Source of the DNA: Nymphaea colorata
Lineage: Eukaryota; Streptophyta; Magnoliopsida; Nymphaeales; Nymphaeaceae
DNA: 64,000 bases
Reading direction: 5' to 3'
Assembly: GCF_008831285.2 (NCBI RefSeq)
Contig: NC_045143.1
Location: forward strand, 5,651,503-5,715,502
Both the position numbers and the translations under genes were made by a program. Numbering within the stretch: position 1 is the stretch's first letter; each line of letters opens with the position of its first letter. The notes beneath the pieces were generated by a model. The model was not told the origin of the DNA and searched no databases. It saw only the letters and a program-made list of their open reading frames with translations. This document shows, piece after piece, positions 50,595 through 61,150 of this stretch.

Positions 50595-53500
50595 TCACAA
50601 CAGTTGCATGAATTTGATCGTGGCGGAAACGGCATTTTGAGCCGCAAGAGCGGCGTAAGTGTTGGCTTCATTCGAGAGGGAAGAGCCGCCGCCGGCGAGG
50701 TCGGAGAGTGACCGGATAACAATGAACGGTGTCCTCTGTTGGAGGCAGATGAGGGCCACTGCAGCGCTCTCCATGTCCACCGGTGTGACGTTGAACTTCT
50801 TGTAGATGAAGCTCCGGTAAGCAGCGTTGTCAAGGTATACGTTGGCGCTGATCCCCCTTTTCACCCTCACCGTCACTGGAGCCCTCGGAAGGCAGGTTGT
50901 GGAGTTTATGCATCTCTCAAGCTTTAGGCCCTGCATTCCGCCAATCAAATTATGCAGAACAGGTTAGAATCGAAAGCTGTATATTTGAATATGGAAGCAA
51001 ATATGGGTGAGCGGAACGATTGACCGGCCAAGAACCGAAGCCCTCGCCTTCCCTTTTCCCTAGGATTCAGAATTACATCTATACTAAGTGGCGAGATCTC
51101 CACCAGGTTTAACCTGCACGTAGAACTCATCCTCCTTATGGTAACAGAGCATAGCTCTCCACAAGTTGTACCCAAGATGCATTGCTTTACGCACCTCAAG
51201 CTCGCCCATTTGAGCTATGCCCTTGGGGGCTGAATATGGAAGCATTACTTTAACACACACACACATAGATATATATATAAAATGATAGGAAAACATTTTT
51301 AGAAAAGGAAAATTCTTAAGAAAACATGCCTAACTTTCAGTTAGGCATCATAAAAACAAGCATTAAGTTTGATCACCTTTCATCTAATTGGTTTTGTAAT
51401 CTGCTAAAATAGCTCTAGGAACTACCCACTTTGTGTACCATTATCAATGTACCGATCATAAACCTGTATATGAGTAATGTCAAGTAAATGTTGTATAAAA
51501 ACACCAGGCGAACTAATCCAAATTTCTTTAGTTGGAACCAATCTCAAACTTGTCTGGTTAAATAGAAACTTATAAAATGAGGGTTCAAACTTAGTAGAGG
51601 TTCTTTATTCAGATGGGCACATGGAATGTCTCCCCACCCAAGTGAAAGCAAAAATTCCAAAGGCCTCATTAATGTCTAGTGTATAGCTTCCATTTTACCT
51701 CAACTAGTGCATGTATTGGTTCCACCCTATCGGCACAAGATGGCACTTACCTCTAGGTTCTTGCTGAGATTGAAGTAGGTTGTGTCCACAGGAACCCAAA
51801 ATGCATGCTGCCGGACTTCAGGCGTGCCGTCGACGGGGAAGACCTCCTCAGGCTGGTACCAGACATTGTTGAGCAGGTTGTCCCCGGTCCCTGTGATGTT
51901 TTGGAAGTCTGCAAAGTGAAGGTACCCGATGTCCCTTGTGTAGTCACCGTTTGATTCAAGAGCCAGGACGTCCTTAGGTCCATCCCCGTACCTCTGTCCG
52001 AAGATACATTTTAAACCCAAATAATATAGAAATACAAACAGTAGACTCATATGGCAATCTGACATCTGAAATGGATCCAATGAATCAATCCAGTGTATGT
52101 GTGGTAATACCGGATTTGATTGGAGATAAGGAGAATAAAATTTGCGCACAAGTCCAGTTATAACTTATTTTGGTCAAAATATCTAAATTAAATCTAATTT
52201 AAAAATAGACGTAAACTCAATACAAATATAGTAAATCCCAGAAAACTGAGCTGATCAACGACAGGTTAGATACGTAAAGATTGACAATTAACGTACTTTT
52301 CTTTGTAATTCAACTTTATGCATATAATTTTAAGTGTGATTTGATAAGAACAAATACATATTAAGTCAAATCATTTTTTAAGTTTAAACGTGTTCTCTCA
52401 CTTATAAAAAAAAATTGGCGGCATTATTCTAACATTGAATTTTTCATCGAAAAAAACCACAGCTTTCATGAAAATAGCTTGAATTACTATATTAAACTCA
52501 TGCACATGTTGACACGTTTACATTTGGTTTTAGCAAAAAATTCCCCGACCCAAGTGGTATAAATATATTCTCATTTCTAATCATACCCAAGTGATAGGAA
52601 AATGCACGCATACCTGCCAATTCCAAAGGCCAGTATGAGCCCAATACTGGGGAATGGTCACATCTCCAATCTCTAAGGCTGAGTTCGCATTTCCCATAAT
52701 GCACCACTCCTTTAACTTTGAACAGAGTCGTTGTTATGCCCGCATTCACCTGTGAAGAGAGAACAACAAAACCCATGAATGAATTTTCAAAATCCATCTA
52801 ACTAATCTCATTATTGCATTCTTTTCAAGTTTCATTCAAAATAAATACCATGCTTAATCCTGTCATAACTATAATCACTTTTTTCCCTTCCACTGTGCCA
52901 AACCTAAACCTTCTGCCTGCAAGACAAACCACACCAGACCATGATCAGTTTTGCTCTTCTGCAACAGTTAAACTGAAACTTTTTTACAACACATGCAGTA
53001 AAACGAAAAACAAAAAAGCTACGGTGTCATTCTAAAATATGTCTTAAAAAAATCGGACAATAAGGTTGGGAGCCACTTGTTAGTATCGAGTTTGCGGGTT
53101 GGATACCATTTGTCAGCCAATGCGGCGGTGGCTGACCCATCTCTTTATCCACTTATTTTCTATTGGGTCGGCGGCGCCGGAGATCTGGGAAAATTTTCTG
53201 GCTGCTTCGAATGGCGTGTATACGAATTGAACAACTGTGAACGGACTTTCCTTGCGGATAAGGGAGGTAAGCAAGCACATCCAACATACACCTCCAGAAA
53301 ACCCCAAAAGTTCAGAGTGTCCAAAGAACCTGCGCTTTTACTTTTATCAGCTTAAGGACTGAGCTGTCTGTCATTTGCAAGGACATTTTATCTACGACCA
53401 TAAAATACCTCCAAGTCACTCACGGTCATGACCCCCTTTGAAATTTTGGAAAATATGATATAGTTTTTAGGAGATTTCAAAAACTTTAATTTTGCCATAA

Positions 53501-53782
53501 TAAAATTTTGGAATGATATATGCCGCTGTCATGAAAGGAAAAATGATGAGATTGAACATTACCAGAAATGTCGAGGTACTGCAGCGTGTTTGCCTTGAAG
53601 CTGGAGGAATTGAGTGGAGGATTCATCTCAAAAGCGTTCGAAACTACAATGCCGATGAAAGGACCGCGAGCATTGATCTGCCTGAGAGTCGCTAGTGTTT
53701 CTTTGGAAGTATAGCCTTGTTCGCTGTTGGTATGAGCCATCAAGGCCAGAAGGAGGAAGAAGGAGGCCTGTAACAACGCCAT
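50595..53782 (-). pseudogene. PNP/UDP-phosphorylase superfamily (bark storage protein-like) gene with a frameshift
   Basis: Five exons on the minus strand: 53563-53782 (signal peptide MALLQASFFLLLALMAH), 52849-52916 (FRFGTVEGKKVIIVMTGLSM), 52614-52749, 51751-51993 (YGDGPKDVLALES... to SKNLE) and 50595-50930 (with VDMESAAVALICLQQ and IRSLSDLAGG). Without damage the product would be about 340 aa, normal for plant secreted phosphorylase-superfamily and bark/vegetative storage proteins. Exon 3 is 136 nt instead of 156. Compared with the inverted copy at 54944-55099 it lacks 12 nt (in frame) and 8 nt after VVHYG, so the frame breaks halfway. All splice sites and the last two exons look intact, implying recent loss of function or an assembly error. 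An in-frame ATG three codons upstream (53791) is an alternative start. The usual role is nucleoside phosphorylase-like or nitrogen storage outside the cytosol; no activity is claimed. Confidence 0.8.
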
Positions 53783-53828
53783 GGCAGCCATCCCTTCTCT
53801 CTGAAATCTTTGCACGGAAGAAAGAAGG
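52595..53828 (-). repeat. Left arm of a large inverted duplication
   Basis: It spans about 45 bp of leader, exon 1, intron 1, exon 2, intron 2, exon 3 and about 20 bp of intron 3 of the phosphorylase-like gene. The reverse complement matches 54003-55115 at roughly 90% by eye in exons, with indels in intron 1 (646 vs 507 nt). Confidence 0.9.
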
Positions 53829-54002
53829 AATTGATTTGTTAAATAGGTGGAGGAAGCCATGGGAACGGCCGCAAGATCCAAAGAGGGTGTGGAAACCCGT
53901 AATGTTCCCAAAAATATAAAAAAAATTGGCAGGAAGGAGACCAGACTTTTGGCTCACTCTTCGCTAGAGACACTCCTACTGATGTTGCCTTCGCTAGAGA
54001 CT

Positions 54003-55115
54003 TCCTTCTTTCTTCCCTGCAAAGACTTGAGAGGGGATAAGAGGAAAGGAAGGCATCGCTGCCATGGCGTTGTTACAGGCTTCCTTCTTCCTCCTTCTGG
54101 CCTTGATGGCTCGTACTATACTTCCAAAGGAACACTGGCGACTCTCAGGCAGATCAATGCTCGCGGTCCTTTCATCAGCATCATCGTTCCGAACGCTTTT
54201 GAGATGAATCCCCTCCTCAATTCCTCCAGCTTCAAGGCAAACACGCTTAGGTACCTCGACATTTCTGGTAATGTTTCTTTTCATGACGAGGATGTATCAT
54301 TCGAAATTTTTATTATGGCAAAATTAAAGTCTTTGAAATTTTTTAAAAATTATATCACATTTTCCAAAATTTCAAAGAGGGCCATAATTTAAAACAACAG
54401 GTTCTTTGAACACGCTGTACTTTTGGGGTTTCTTGGAGGTGCTTGTTTTGGTCACCATCCTCCCTTATTCGTAAGGAAAGTCAGTTCATGGTGCCTTGCA
54501 AGGAATCAACGTAGAAGACAGTCGTTCCAGTCGTATACACGGTAGGCGAAGCCGCCGGAATTTTTTCACAGAACTCCGGCGCCGCTGACCCAACAGAAAG
54601 AAAATGAGTGGATAAAGAGATGGATCAGTCGACGCCCCGCCGATTCGGTTCAAAATCCTATTTTTACAGCACTTTTATGTTTTTCATTTTACTGTACTCT
54701 GTTGTAAAAGGATTGCAGTTTAACTGTCGCAGAAGAGCAAAACTGATCATGGTCTGGTGTGGTTTGTCTTGCAGGCAGAAGGTTTAGGTTTGGCACAGTG
54801 GAAGGGAAAAAAGTGATTATAGTTATGACAGGATTAAGCACGGTATTTATTTGGAATGAAACTTGAAAAGAATGCAATAATGAGATTAGTTTGATGGATT
54901 TTTTGAAAATTCATTCATGGGTTTTGTTGTTCTCTCTTCACAGGTGAATGCAGGCATAACAACTCAATTGTTACTGACTCTGTTCAAAGTTAAAGGAGTG
55001 GTGCATTATGGGATAGCAGGAAATGCAAACTCAGCCTTAGAGATTGGAGATGTAACCATTCCCCAGTATTGGGCTCATACTGGCCTTTGGAATTGGCAGG
55101 TATGTATGCATTTTC
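54003..55115 (+). repeat. Right arm of the large inverted duplication
   Basis: The mirror image of the left arm, with about 175 bp between the arms (53829-54002). Homology begins at 'ccttctttcttcc' and stops about 15 nt into intron 3 after the shared 'gtatg'. Confidence 0.9.
54064..55099 (+). pseudogene. Truncated inverted copy of the phosphorylase-like gene (exons 1-3)
   Basis: Exon equivalents are 54064-54267 (204 nt), 54775-54842 (68 nt) and 54944-55099 (156 nt), each with the same splice sites as the minus-strand gene. Exon 1 carries a 16-nt deletion in the signal-peptide region, just before TATACTTCC, which shifts the frame. The conserved Met at the end of exon 2 is Thr (agc acg). Exon 3 is full length and open, reading VNAGITTQLLLTLFKVKG and continuing to WAHTGLWNWQ. 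Exons 4 and 5 are absent: homology ends just inside intron 3. It cannot encode the protein, but its RNA would be complementary to the neighbouring gene's exons 1-3. Confidence 0.85.
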
Positions 55116-56405
55116 CTTACTAATCAGGAAGAATATCTTTAGATGCATAATGCCACCAAGAAAAGTTCGCTAGTAGTTCTTTGCTAATGTGCCTTCTTAT
55201 CAATTGGATTCCTAATCTGTTTAGTTGAATCTGGTAAAGACAATCCAAATACGACGGCTTTCAGTATGTGATTTCATGACCAAAATTGAGAATATATGAG
55301 TTAGATACACGACTGAATGTACGTCATGAACTCAGGATAATATTTTCTCTTTCGATGAACTCGTGATCCAACGCCATCAACCATCAAACCATGACTATCA
55401 AAATGACAAAAACACAAACAAATGAGAGGCGCATGGTGACCGGTGAAACTCATTCCGATCGAGGGCGCTTTCGGCCTTCTAGCTAGAATCCAGGTGAAAT
55501 TGATCAAATGGGCGATAAGAAGTGAATCATGATGCAATCTTTTGTACTCCAATATGAATGTTTCATATAAAGAAAAAACACCCACAGTTATACCTTCTGA
55601 GGTTTTAACGTTATTGCTAATTAAGAAATTGCAGCACTTGTCATTAGGATCCATCTGAAATTGGTCGATGGCCAGCTTTTTGTGCTAGAATATTACTTGA
55701 TTATTTTAGTTACCCTTTTGTTGGTTCATATAGTTAGTAAAAATTGACTCATATTGGCAAATATTATTTAGCATAAATTTGAATTTAAGGATTCCTTAAC
55801 TTTTAGGTCAAGGGATTGCAATTTTTCCATTAGCTGTAGAAAGGAAAAATAATCGAAGATATAAAGAATCCACGTCCTGTCCATTGTATTATAATCAAGA
55901 CTGAAAATATGCTTTCCTCTACTAGCCAATTACGAGATTAGCTTCTTCATTTGGGATGGTGAAGCAAATATAGGAAAAGAAGATGATGGGTTTGAAAAAT
56001 TAAGCTGAAAGGACCACATTCCTAGAATAGCTAACGAGGCAGAGATTATCATGGGACAAAAACAAAAACTCATAATATATAAATGATAATATTACCAGAT
56101 GCTTTCCTTAAGAGTAAAATGGGTTCGGCACATTTTGAGGGCCAATTCTCATGATAAATCAGCTAAACAAATATTGTTATATGGCCGGAGAGCATCGGCC
56201 ACAGTACAACCAGTAATATATATATATATATAACATGCAATGCAAGTTGCTTAAACAAGAAACAACACTGTATGTCTTGTCCTATTGAAAAGGCATGGAG
56301 GACAAGAAAACCTCTTGAACCTTATGTAGATTTTTATGGGCCCATGAATACTTTTTCTTTAAACAATAGTAGATATTTTTTTTTTTTTGTTATTTATTGC
56401 ACTTC

Positions 56406-56700
56406 AAGATAGACGACATTCAGTGACATAAGAAAGCGTCACTGAAGTCATTTGTGGGGCATAACAAAAACCACCAAAACACGCTAATGAATGACATGAC
56501 ACTATTAGTCTGTTGTGGCTATATATATATATACCTTCGGTGACATTTTTTTGGTGCCACTGAAGAGTTTTTTATGACTGTCATGGGTATTAGCCTACTA
56601 TGGCTGACTAAAAATGCCATTGTTATTTTTTATGGCCAATGACGCCACTAAAGGTTCTTTAGTGACATTGCAAATTGCTACTAAGCATGTTTAATAGCAC
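56406..56700. repeat. Cluster of inverted 'cagtgac...gtcactg' motifs
   Basis: Pairs such as ttcagtgacat/gcgtcactgaag, cttcggtgacat/ggtgccactgaag and ctttagtgacatt/cgccactaaagg recur over 300 bp. This style of short repeated inverted motif is typical of subterminal regions of CACTA-type DNA transposons. True ends were not identified (a cactaaaagaaaaac at 56812 is suggestive). Confidence 0.4.
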
Positions 56701-57545
56701 ATATATGTATGACATTATTGACATTTTATGACTATTTGCAAACATTATAAAGGCCTACTAAAGACATAATTAAAGATCCTTATTTCATATTGCATAAAAA
56801 GTGAAAATAAATACACTAAAAGAAAAACTTTTTCCTGGCAATATAAAAATTAATGTCAATAAGGCCACGTTTGATGGCCTAGATTTTTTTGGGGGGAAAT
56901 TTTTTCAAGGGTAAATTCTTCACGGTAAACTGACAGAAACGAAAATTTCCCTTTTTCTTTCTTGTTTCAGGCCACGTTTGATGGCATCAAGAAATTAAAA
57001 AGATATCATCTCTCACATAACAAATATGCATATCAGGCATGTTAACCAGCTGTGGGGGAAGGGGGAGATAGAGAGAGAGAGAGAGCATCATACCTAGACT
57101 GCAAAATGAAAATCTTTGATGAATGGCGTCATGGATGCAGGTAGAAGCAGGTCGTCGGAGGAAAAGGGACAGCGAACGATGAAAGAACAACAATTCAGAG
57201 TTGCTTCCTTTCACCCCCAAAATCACAAAAACAGACATCGGATATCAAAATCAGGTCTTCAAAGTAGAAACGATGGTGAAGTGGACAATGTCGCCGGAGG
57301 AGGAAAAAAACAAGCCGCCGGGAATAGTAGCAGGGTATTTTGCCGGAACAGCACAATGCCGCCGGAAGAGGGATAAAACACGGCAATCCAAGCCTAGATA
57401 GTCCAATAGATGCATTTATCTCCGGAAGCTGGGGAACAAGCTCCGAATCGATGTTTGGAACAGTAGCTTTTGCGGAGAAAAGGGGAACGAAGTAGAAAGA
57501 GGGGAATGGAACGAGCTTACCTATGAAGAAATGCGATCGCCCAAC

Positions 57546-57741
57546 CGGCTCTGTGATGAGAAGAGAATCGAAGGAGCTCGGTTCGAACGGAGGAGGAAGA
57601 TGCGATAGCGAGGGAGAAAGTGCTCGGTCGATCGGCAGATGAAGAGGCCGGCTCTGTGATGAGAAGGGGATAGAAGAAGCTCCGTCGATTGAAGGAGGAA
57701 GCAGCAGTAGCGAGGGAGAAAGAGCTCGGTCGATCGGCGGT
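57546..57741. repeat. Tandem duplication, about 105-bp unit
   Basis: Both copies start ggctctgtgatgagaagrgga and end gagctcggtcgatcggc or tgctcggtcgatcggc; they start at 57546 and 57650. They account for the repeated Pro/Ser-rich sequence in the long minus-strand open frame. Confidence 0.8.
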
Positions 57742-57807
57742 GGCGAGGGAGAGGAGCGCGCACGATGGAAGAAGCCCCAACGGGCAAAAAAAAAAAAAAA
57801 TCGTCGA

Positions 57808-57841
57808 AAAAAAGTCGGACCCCCACGGGTCCGACTTTTTT
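57808..57841. repeat. Perfect 15-bp hairpin with T tail
   Basis: AAAAAAGTCGGACCC (57808-57822), loop ccac, and GGGTCCGACTTTTTT (57827-57841). The stem is perfect. It could be the end structure of a transposon; a bacterial terminator role makes no sense in this genome. Confidence 0.85.
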
Positions 57842-59169
57842 CCGGGGTAAATTTACTCTGAAAATTGATTTTTAGCACCGTAAAGTTTCCCACGTTTGAT
57901 GCCGCTGGTTGAAACCGTACAAAAAAGGAAAAAAAAAGGCTCGATGAACAGTATTTTTCCTAGCCATGGATATAGTGCATATATAGTTTTTTTTTTCTTT
58001 TTTTGGATATCCAACAGCATATGCATATGTACACATTTACAAAATTATACTGAAGGAATCCCAATCCCCTTTAGTGGCATGTCATTCTCTGATAACTGTA
58101 GCCTTACTAGATGATTTTGAAGGCTGCTTCCTGATCATTTGATGACATGCAAACACCTGCAGATGATGGTTTCCTCTATATTCTGGTATCCTGTAGTCTC
58201 CCACCCTACCACTCTAGATATGTAACAACCTTCAAAAGGGTTGTCCGCCATGCCAAAATGCCCCAGCCGAAGAAGAAGAACCAGGAGAACGAGTGGTGTG
58301 CAGGCAATTCTCTCCATGATCCCAACCATACAGAACAGTCCTTTCGACAATTGGGAAGCAGAGAGGGGGAGGAAAGGGAGAAAACTATTGATATCAAAGA
58401 TTAAGAAAGAAGACCCGAAGCAGGCACAATGCGCAGGCAGCTGCTTAAGACTACGAAACTGATGACAAGAAACGTCCACCAAGGCTCACGATTTTGTTTC
58501 CCTACATTGTATAAATAATAGTAGATCATAAGTTCTATTGATAAAGTTATTTGTAAGAACACAACATATACTGCATCACTAAGGCAAAGCATAACCACAT
58601 GCAACTTAATTGCATAATTCTATATCCAAATATACCTTATGTTCTTGTTTCAAATTTGAACGTGACTAGATAACGTCTTATCAACTTAAAACGCTTGTAA
58701 AAATTTAGACAGCCACTTCTTGTTTCTCATAAAATGCTATCTACGGATGCAAATAAGACGATGAAAGAGTACATTTACAGGTTCTAGTATTTGGAAATCA
58801 CTTCATTATGAAGAGAAATTTAATTAACTTATGAAACGTTGATTTCTAAAGCATAAAAGACACACATTCTTTTTACTATTATAGTGCACCGAACACGTCA
58901 TCACAGATATATATATATATATACACACACACGTCATCACAGATATATAGGCCCTAAAAAGTTGAAATGAAATATATATATCGGTCATATGCATCTGCAT
59001 GTATAGGCCTTGAAAATTTTAAATTAAAATTTTATATTAATTTTTTATTAGTATATTGACCAATCGTGAACTGACTTGACCCCATATCTCATCAGCAATC
59101 CCATGGCCATATGATGCTGGTCAGCAAATGAACCAACATAAGCAACATTGGATATGACCAATTGAGAGG

Positions 59170-59475
59170 GTGAAGCTTGGGATGTCCATAAATTCGATTT
59201 ATGTCTGATATTTGAAAACAATCAGATATGAAAAGAATTTTAACATTTGATTGGGAAATTGAATCGGATTTGAATTCAAAAAATGTCGTGCAATAGAATT
59301 TGAATAAGTTTCTGTTCGGACAGATTTGGGTCAGATTTAGTGAATAAATATCTTATAAATAATGCCCATACATTTTGAAAATTATCTGTTCAGACAGATT
59401 TGCATCAGATTTAGTTTTAAATAAATCTCTTATATATAATGTCCATACATTTTGAAAATCTGCTCCTAATATATT
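59170..59475 (+). repeat. Dispersed repeat family, copy C, with internal duplication
   Basis: It contains cagatttagttttaaataaa and cattttgaaaat like copies A and B. A 72-bp unit (cagatttg...agattta...catacattttgaaaat) is present twice in tandem (about 59320-59385 and 59392-59460). Confidence 0.65.
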
Positions 59476-60240
59476 GTAATGCAGTTCATAATTAGGTTAA
59501 AAATTGGAACATTTGCTTCAGATATTTCCTCTTCTTGTCATTAAATTTAATCTCGCTATACTGTTTGATGTTTTGTTATGTTTGTCATATTCTGAAGAAA
59601 TTAAAAGTTCTATTATTGGGGCTTTATTCTTCGGATCCAAATTGATTGCTTGGGGTTTTCTGCATGCTTTTGATGGAATTGTTTGCATCTATCTTTTGAT
59701 TATTACACATGATTATTATCTGCATGTAGCAGTTTATCGAAGTCGAAAATTATCATTAGCCATTTTTTATTGTGTTCACAATTTTGTTTGGGGCCGACAG
59801 AAGGGAGGGGGGGGGGGGGGGGGGTTAGAAAATATAGACGTGAAAAAATCACCCCTATAGACTATAAACCTCTGCCCTGGGCAGCACTGGCGCTTAGCCT
59901 TTTCACTTTTCCCCATAGGAATACGCTTCGGTGTTTCAAACTCCGAGTCTCAAATCGCGCCAGAGCTGACTTGAATTATGTAAATGACCATAAGAATCAA
60001 ACCAGCATTAGTTGGCCAAGATTAGAAATAACTTAGCAGTGCTTAACTGTCAGAAAATTCAAGTGTCCCCCATCTTCAAAGAGTTGACAACTGGAGGATT
60101 CAAAACATGAACTAACCATCTGTCAGCCGTTACCCCAAACATTGTGCCAACTGCCTTGGAAACCTTGGCGACCTATATTTGATAGTGGTTTTTTTTGAGG
60201 AAGAAGAATCTTTTCATTTTAAGAGCATGCTATTAGCAGG

Positions 60241-60569
60241 TGATGATAAATATAAAAGGCAAGAAGAATAAGAAATCATGAAAGGAAGATCGTGCGATAA
60301 GCTAGATGATACACATGATCAGTTAAGAAAAGAAAGAGATAAGAACAAAAGTAAAGGACAAGATCCTTTACCATTATCATCTGTAACAGATCCTCCAAAT
60401 GTGGATCCTAAATGTAACTCTCATTGACAAGTTATTTAATGGAACCACTCTCGAACGGTGATATTGAAGAAAGTTAGAGAGTGAGAGAGTTCTCGTGGAC
60501 GTAGGTCATTCAAGACCGAACGACGTTAAATTTGTCTTTGTTTCTTTCACAAGTACTCTGTTTTTATCA
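60241..60569 (+). mobile_element. 5' LTR of Ty1/copia element (left edge uncertain)
   Basis: The right edge is set by the primer-binding site: ...tttttatca ends at 60569, directly before tgatatcagagcc. The preceding 'tcattcaagaccgaac' and 'ttaaatttgtctttgtttct' follow the style of copia LTR R/U5 ends. The left edge cannot be fixed, because the 3' LTR lies outside the window; 60241 is a lower guess. Confidence 0.45.
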
Positions 60570-60570
60570 T

Positions 60571-60584
60571 GATATCAGAGCCAA
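60571..60584 (+). other. Retrotransposon primer-binding site (initiator Met tRNA)
   Basis: GATATCAGAGCC contains TATCAGAGC, a one-base variation on the TGGTATCAGAGC site complementary to the 3' end of initiator tRNA-Met that most plant copia elements use. Confidence 0.75.
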
Positions 60585-60613
60585 ACTACGTATTCTCGAA
60601 TGCAGTTTAAACT

Positions 60614-60990
60614 GAAGGAAACAAAGAATAGAGTACTGCCTACCAAAACTCGGCCATAATTTTGGATGGCGTTGTCAGCTCCAGCAACAGCAGAGGTCGT
60701 GCAAGGGCTCGTTAGAATTGTCTGAGGATTCTCTCTGCAAAATTTCAGGATTTTTAGAGTAGGCATTGAGGAGCTACGAATTTCTGAAGGACCGTCTGTC
60801 CTTGGAAAGTCATAGAACAAAGTGCTGTCCGCCAAAACCCGGCCACGATTTTGGCCGGTATTGTCAGCTTCGGCGATGGAAGAGGTCAAGAAAGGGCTCG
60901 TTAGAACCGTCTACATCTGAGGATTCTCCCTGCAAAATTTCACGATTTTTGGAGTAGGAGTTGAGGAGCTATGAATTTTTGAAGGACCGC
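60614..60990 (+). repeat. Tandem duplication (about 189 bp) in the copia leader
   Basis: Two units start at about 60614 and 60803. Both contain 'ccaaaactcggcca/aacccggcca', 'attgtcagct', 'gggctcgttagaa', 'gaggattctc', 'ctgcaaaatttca' and 'gaggagcta'. They lie between the primer-binding site and the gag start codon. Confidence 0.8.
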
Positions 60991-61150
60991 CTGTCGCTGG
61001 AAAGTTTCCTGCAACTGCTGAAGAACAGGCGACAGAACATCTGCAACTTGCTCTTTTGTTACGGGCTCCCTTGTTGCGAGTTGCGCCACCCTGCTATAAC
61101 TAGAACTCAAGGAGGAATTGCCGAAAACAAAGTTTCGTATTCTATACATA

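Larger units (their letters stand above)
55116..60240. other. Intergenic, repeat-rich DNA
   Basis: No gene is recognised. Contents: AT runs at about 56218-56232 and 56521-56534; a cluster of 'agtgacat' inverted motifs at 56406-56700; an element with internal duplication and a hairpin at about 56990-57888; a duplicated acacgtcatcacagatatat at 58890-58947; dispersed repeat copy C at 59170-59475; and an 18-G run at 59807-59824. The open frame at 58135-58482 (-) includes a hydrophobic MERIACTPLVLLVLLL start but no recognisable mature domain. Confidence 0.5.

Noticed and set aside
57808-57841. Rho-independent terminator
   Set aside because: The hairpin plus T run has that look, but the genome is a plant nuclear genome, so the signal has no such role.
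57195-57893. 232-codon minus-strand open frame
   Set aside because: It is Pro/Ser/Phe-rich because it reads an internally duplicated repeat and poly-A; no domain, and it lies inside a putative mobile element.
58135-58482. Minus-strand frame with a signal-peptide-like start (MERIACTPLVLLVLLL)
   Set aside because: Only about 60 residues follow the plausible start, with no cysteine pattern or family match, and no splice context. Kept only as a weak possibility.
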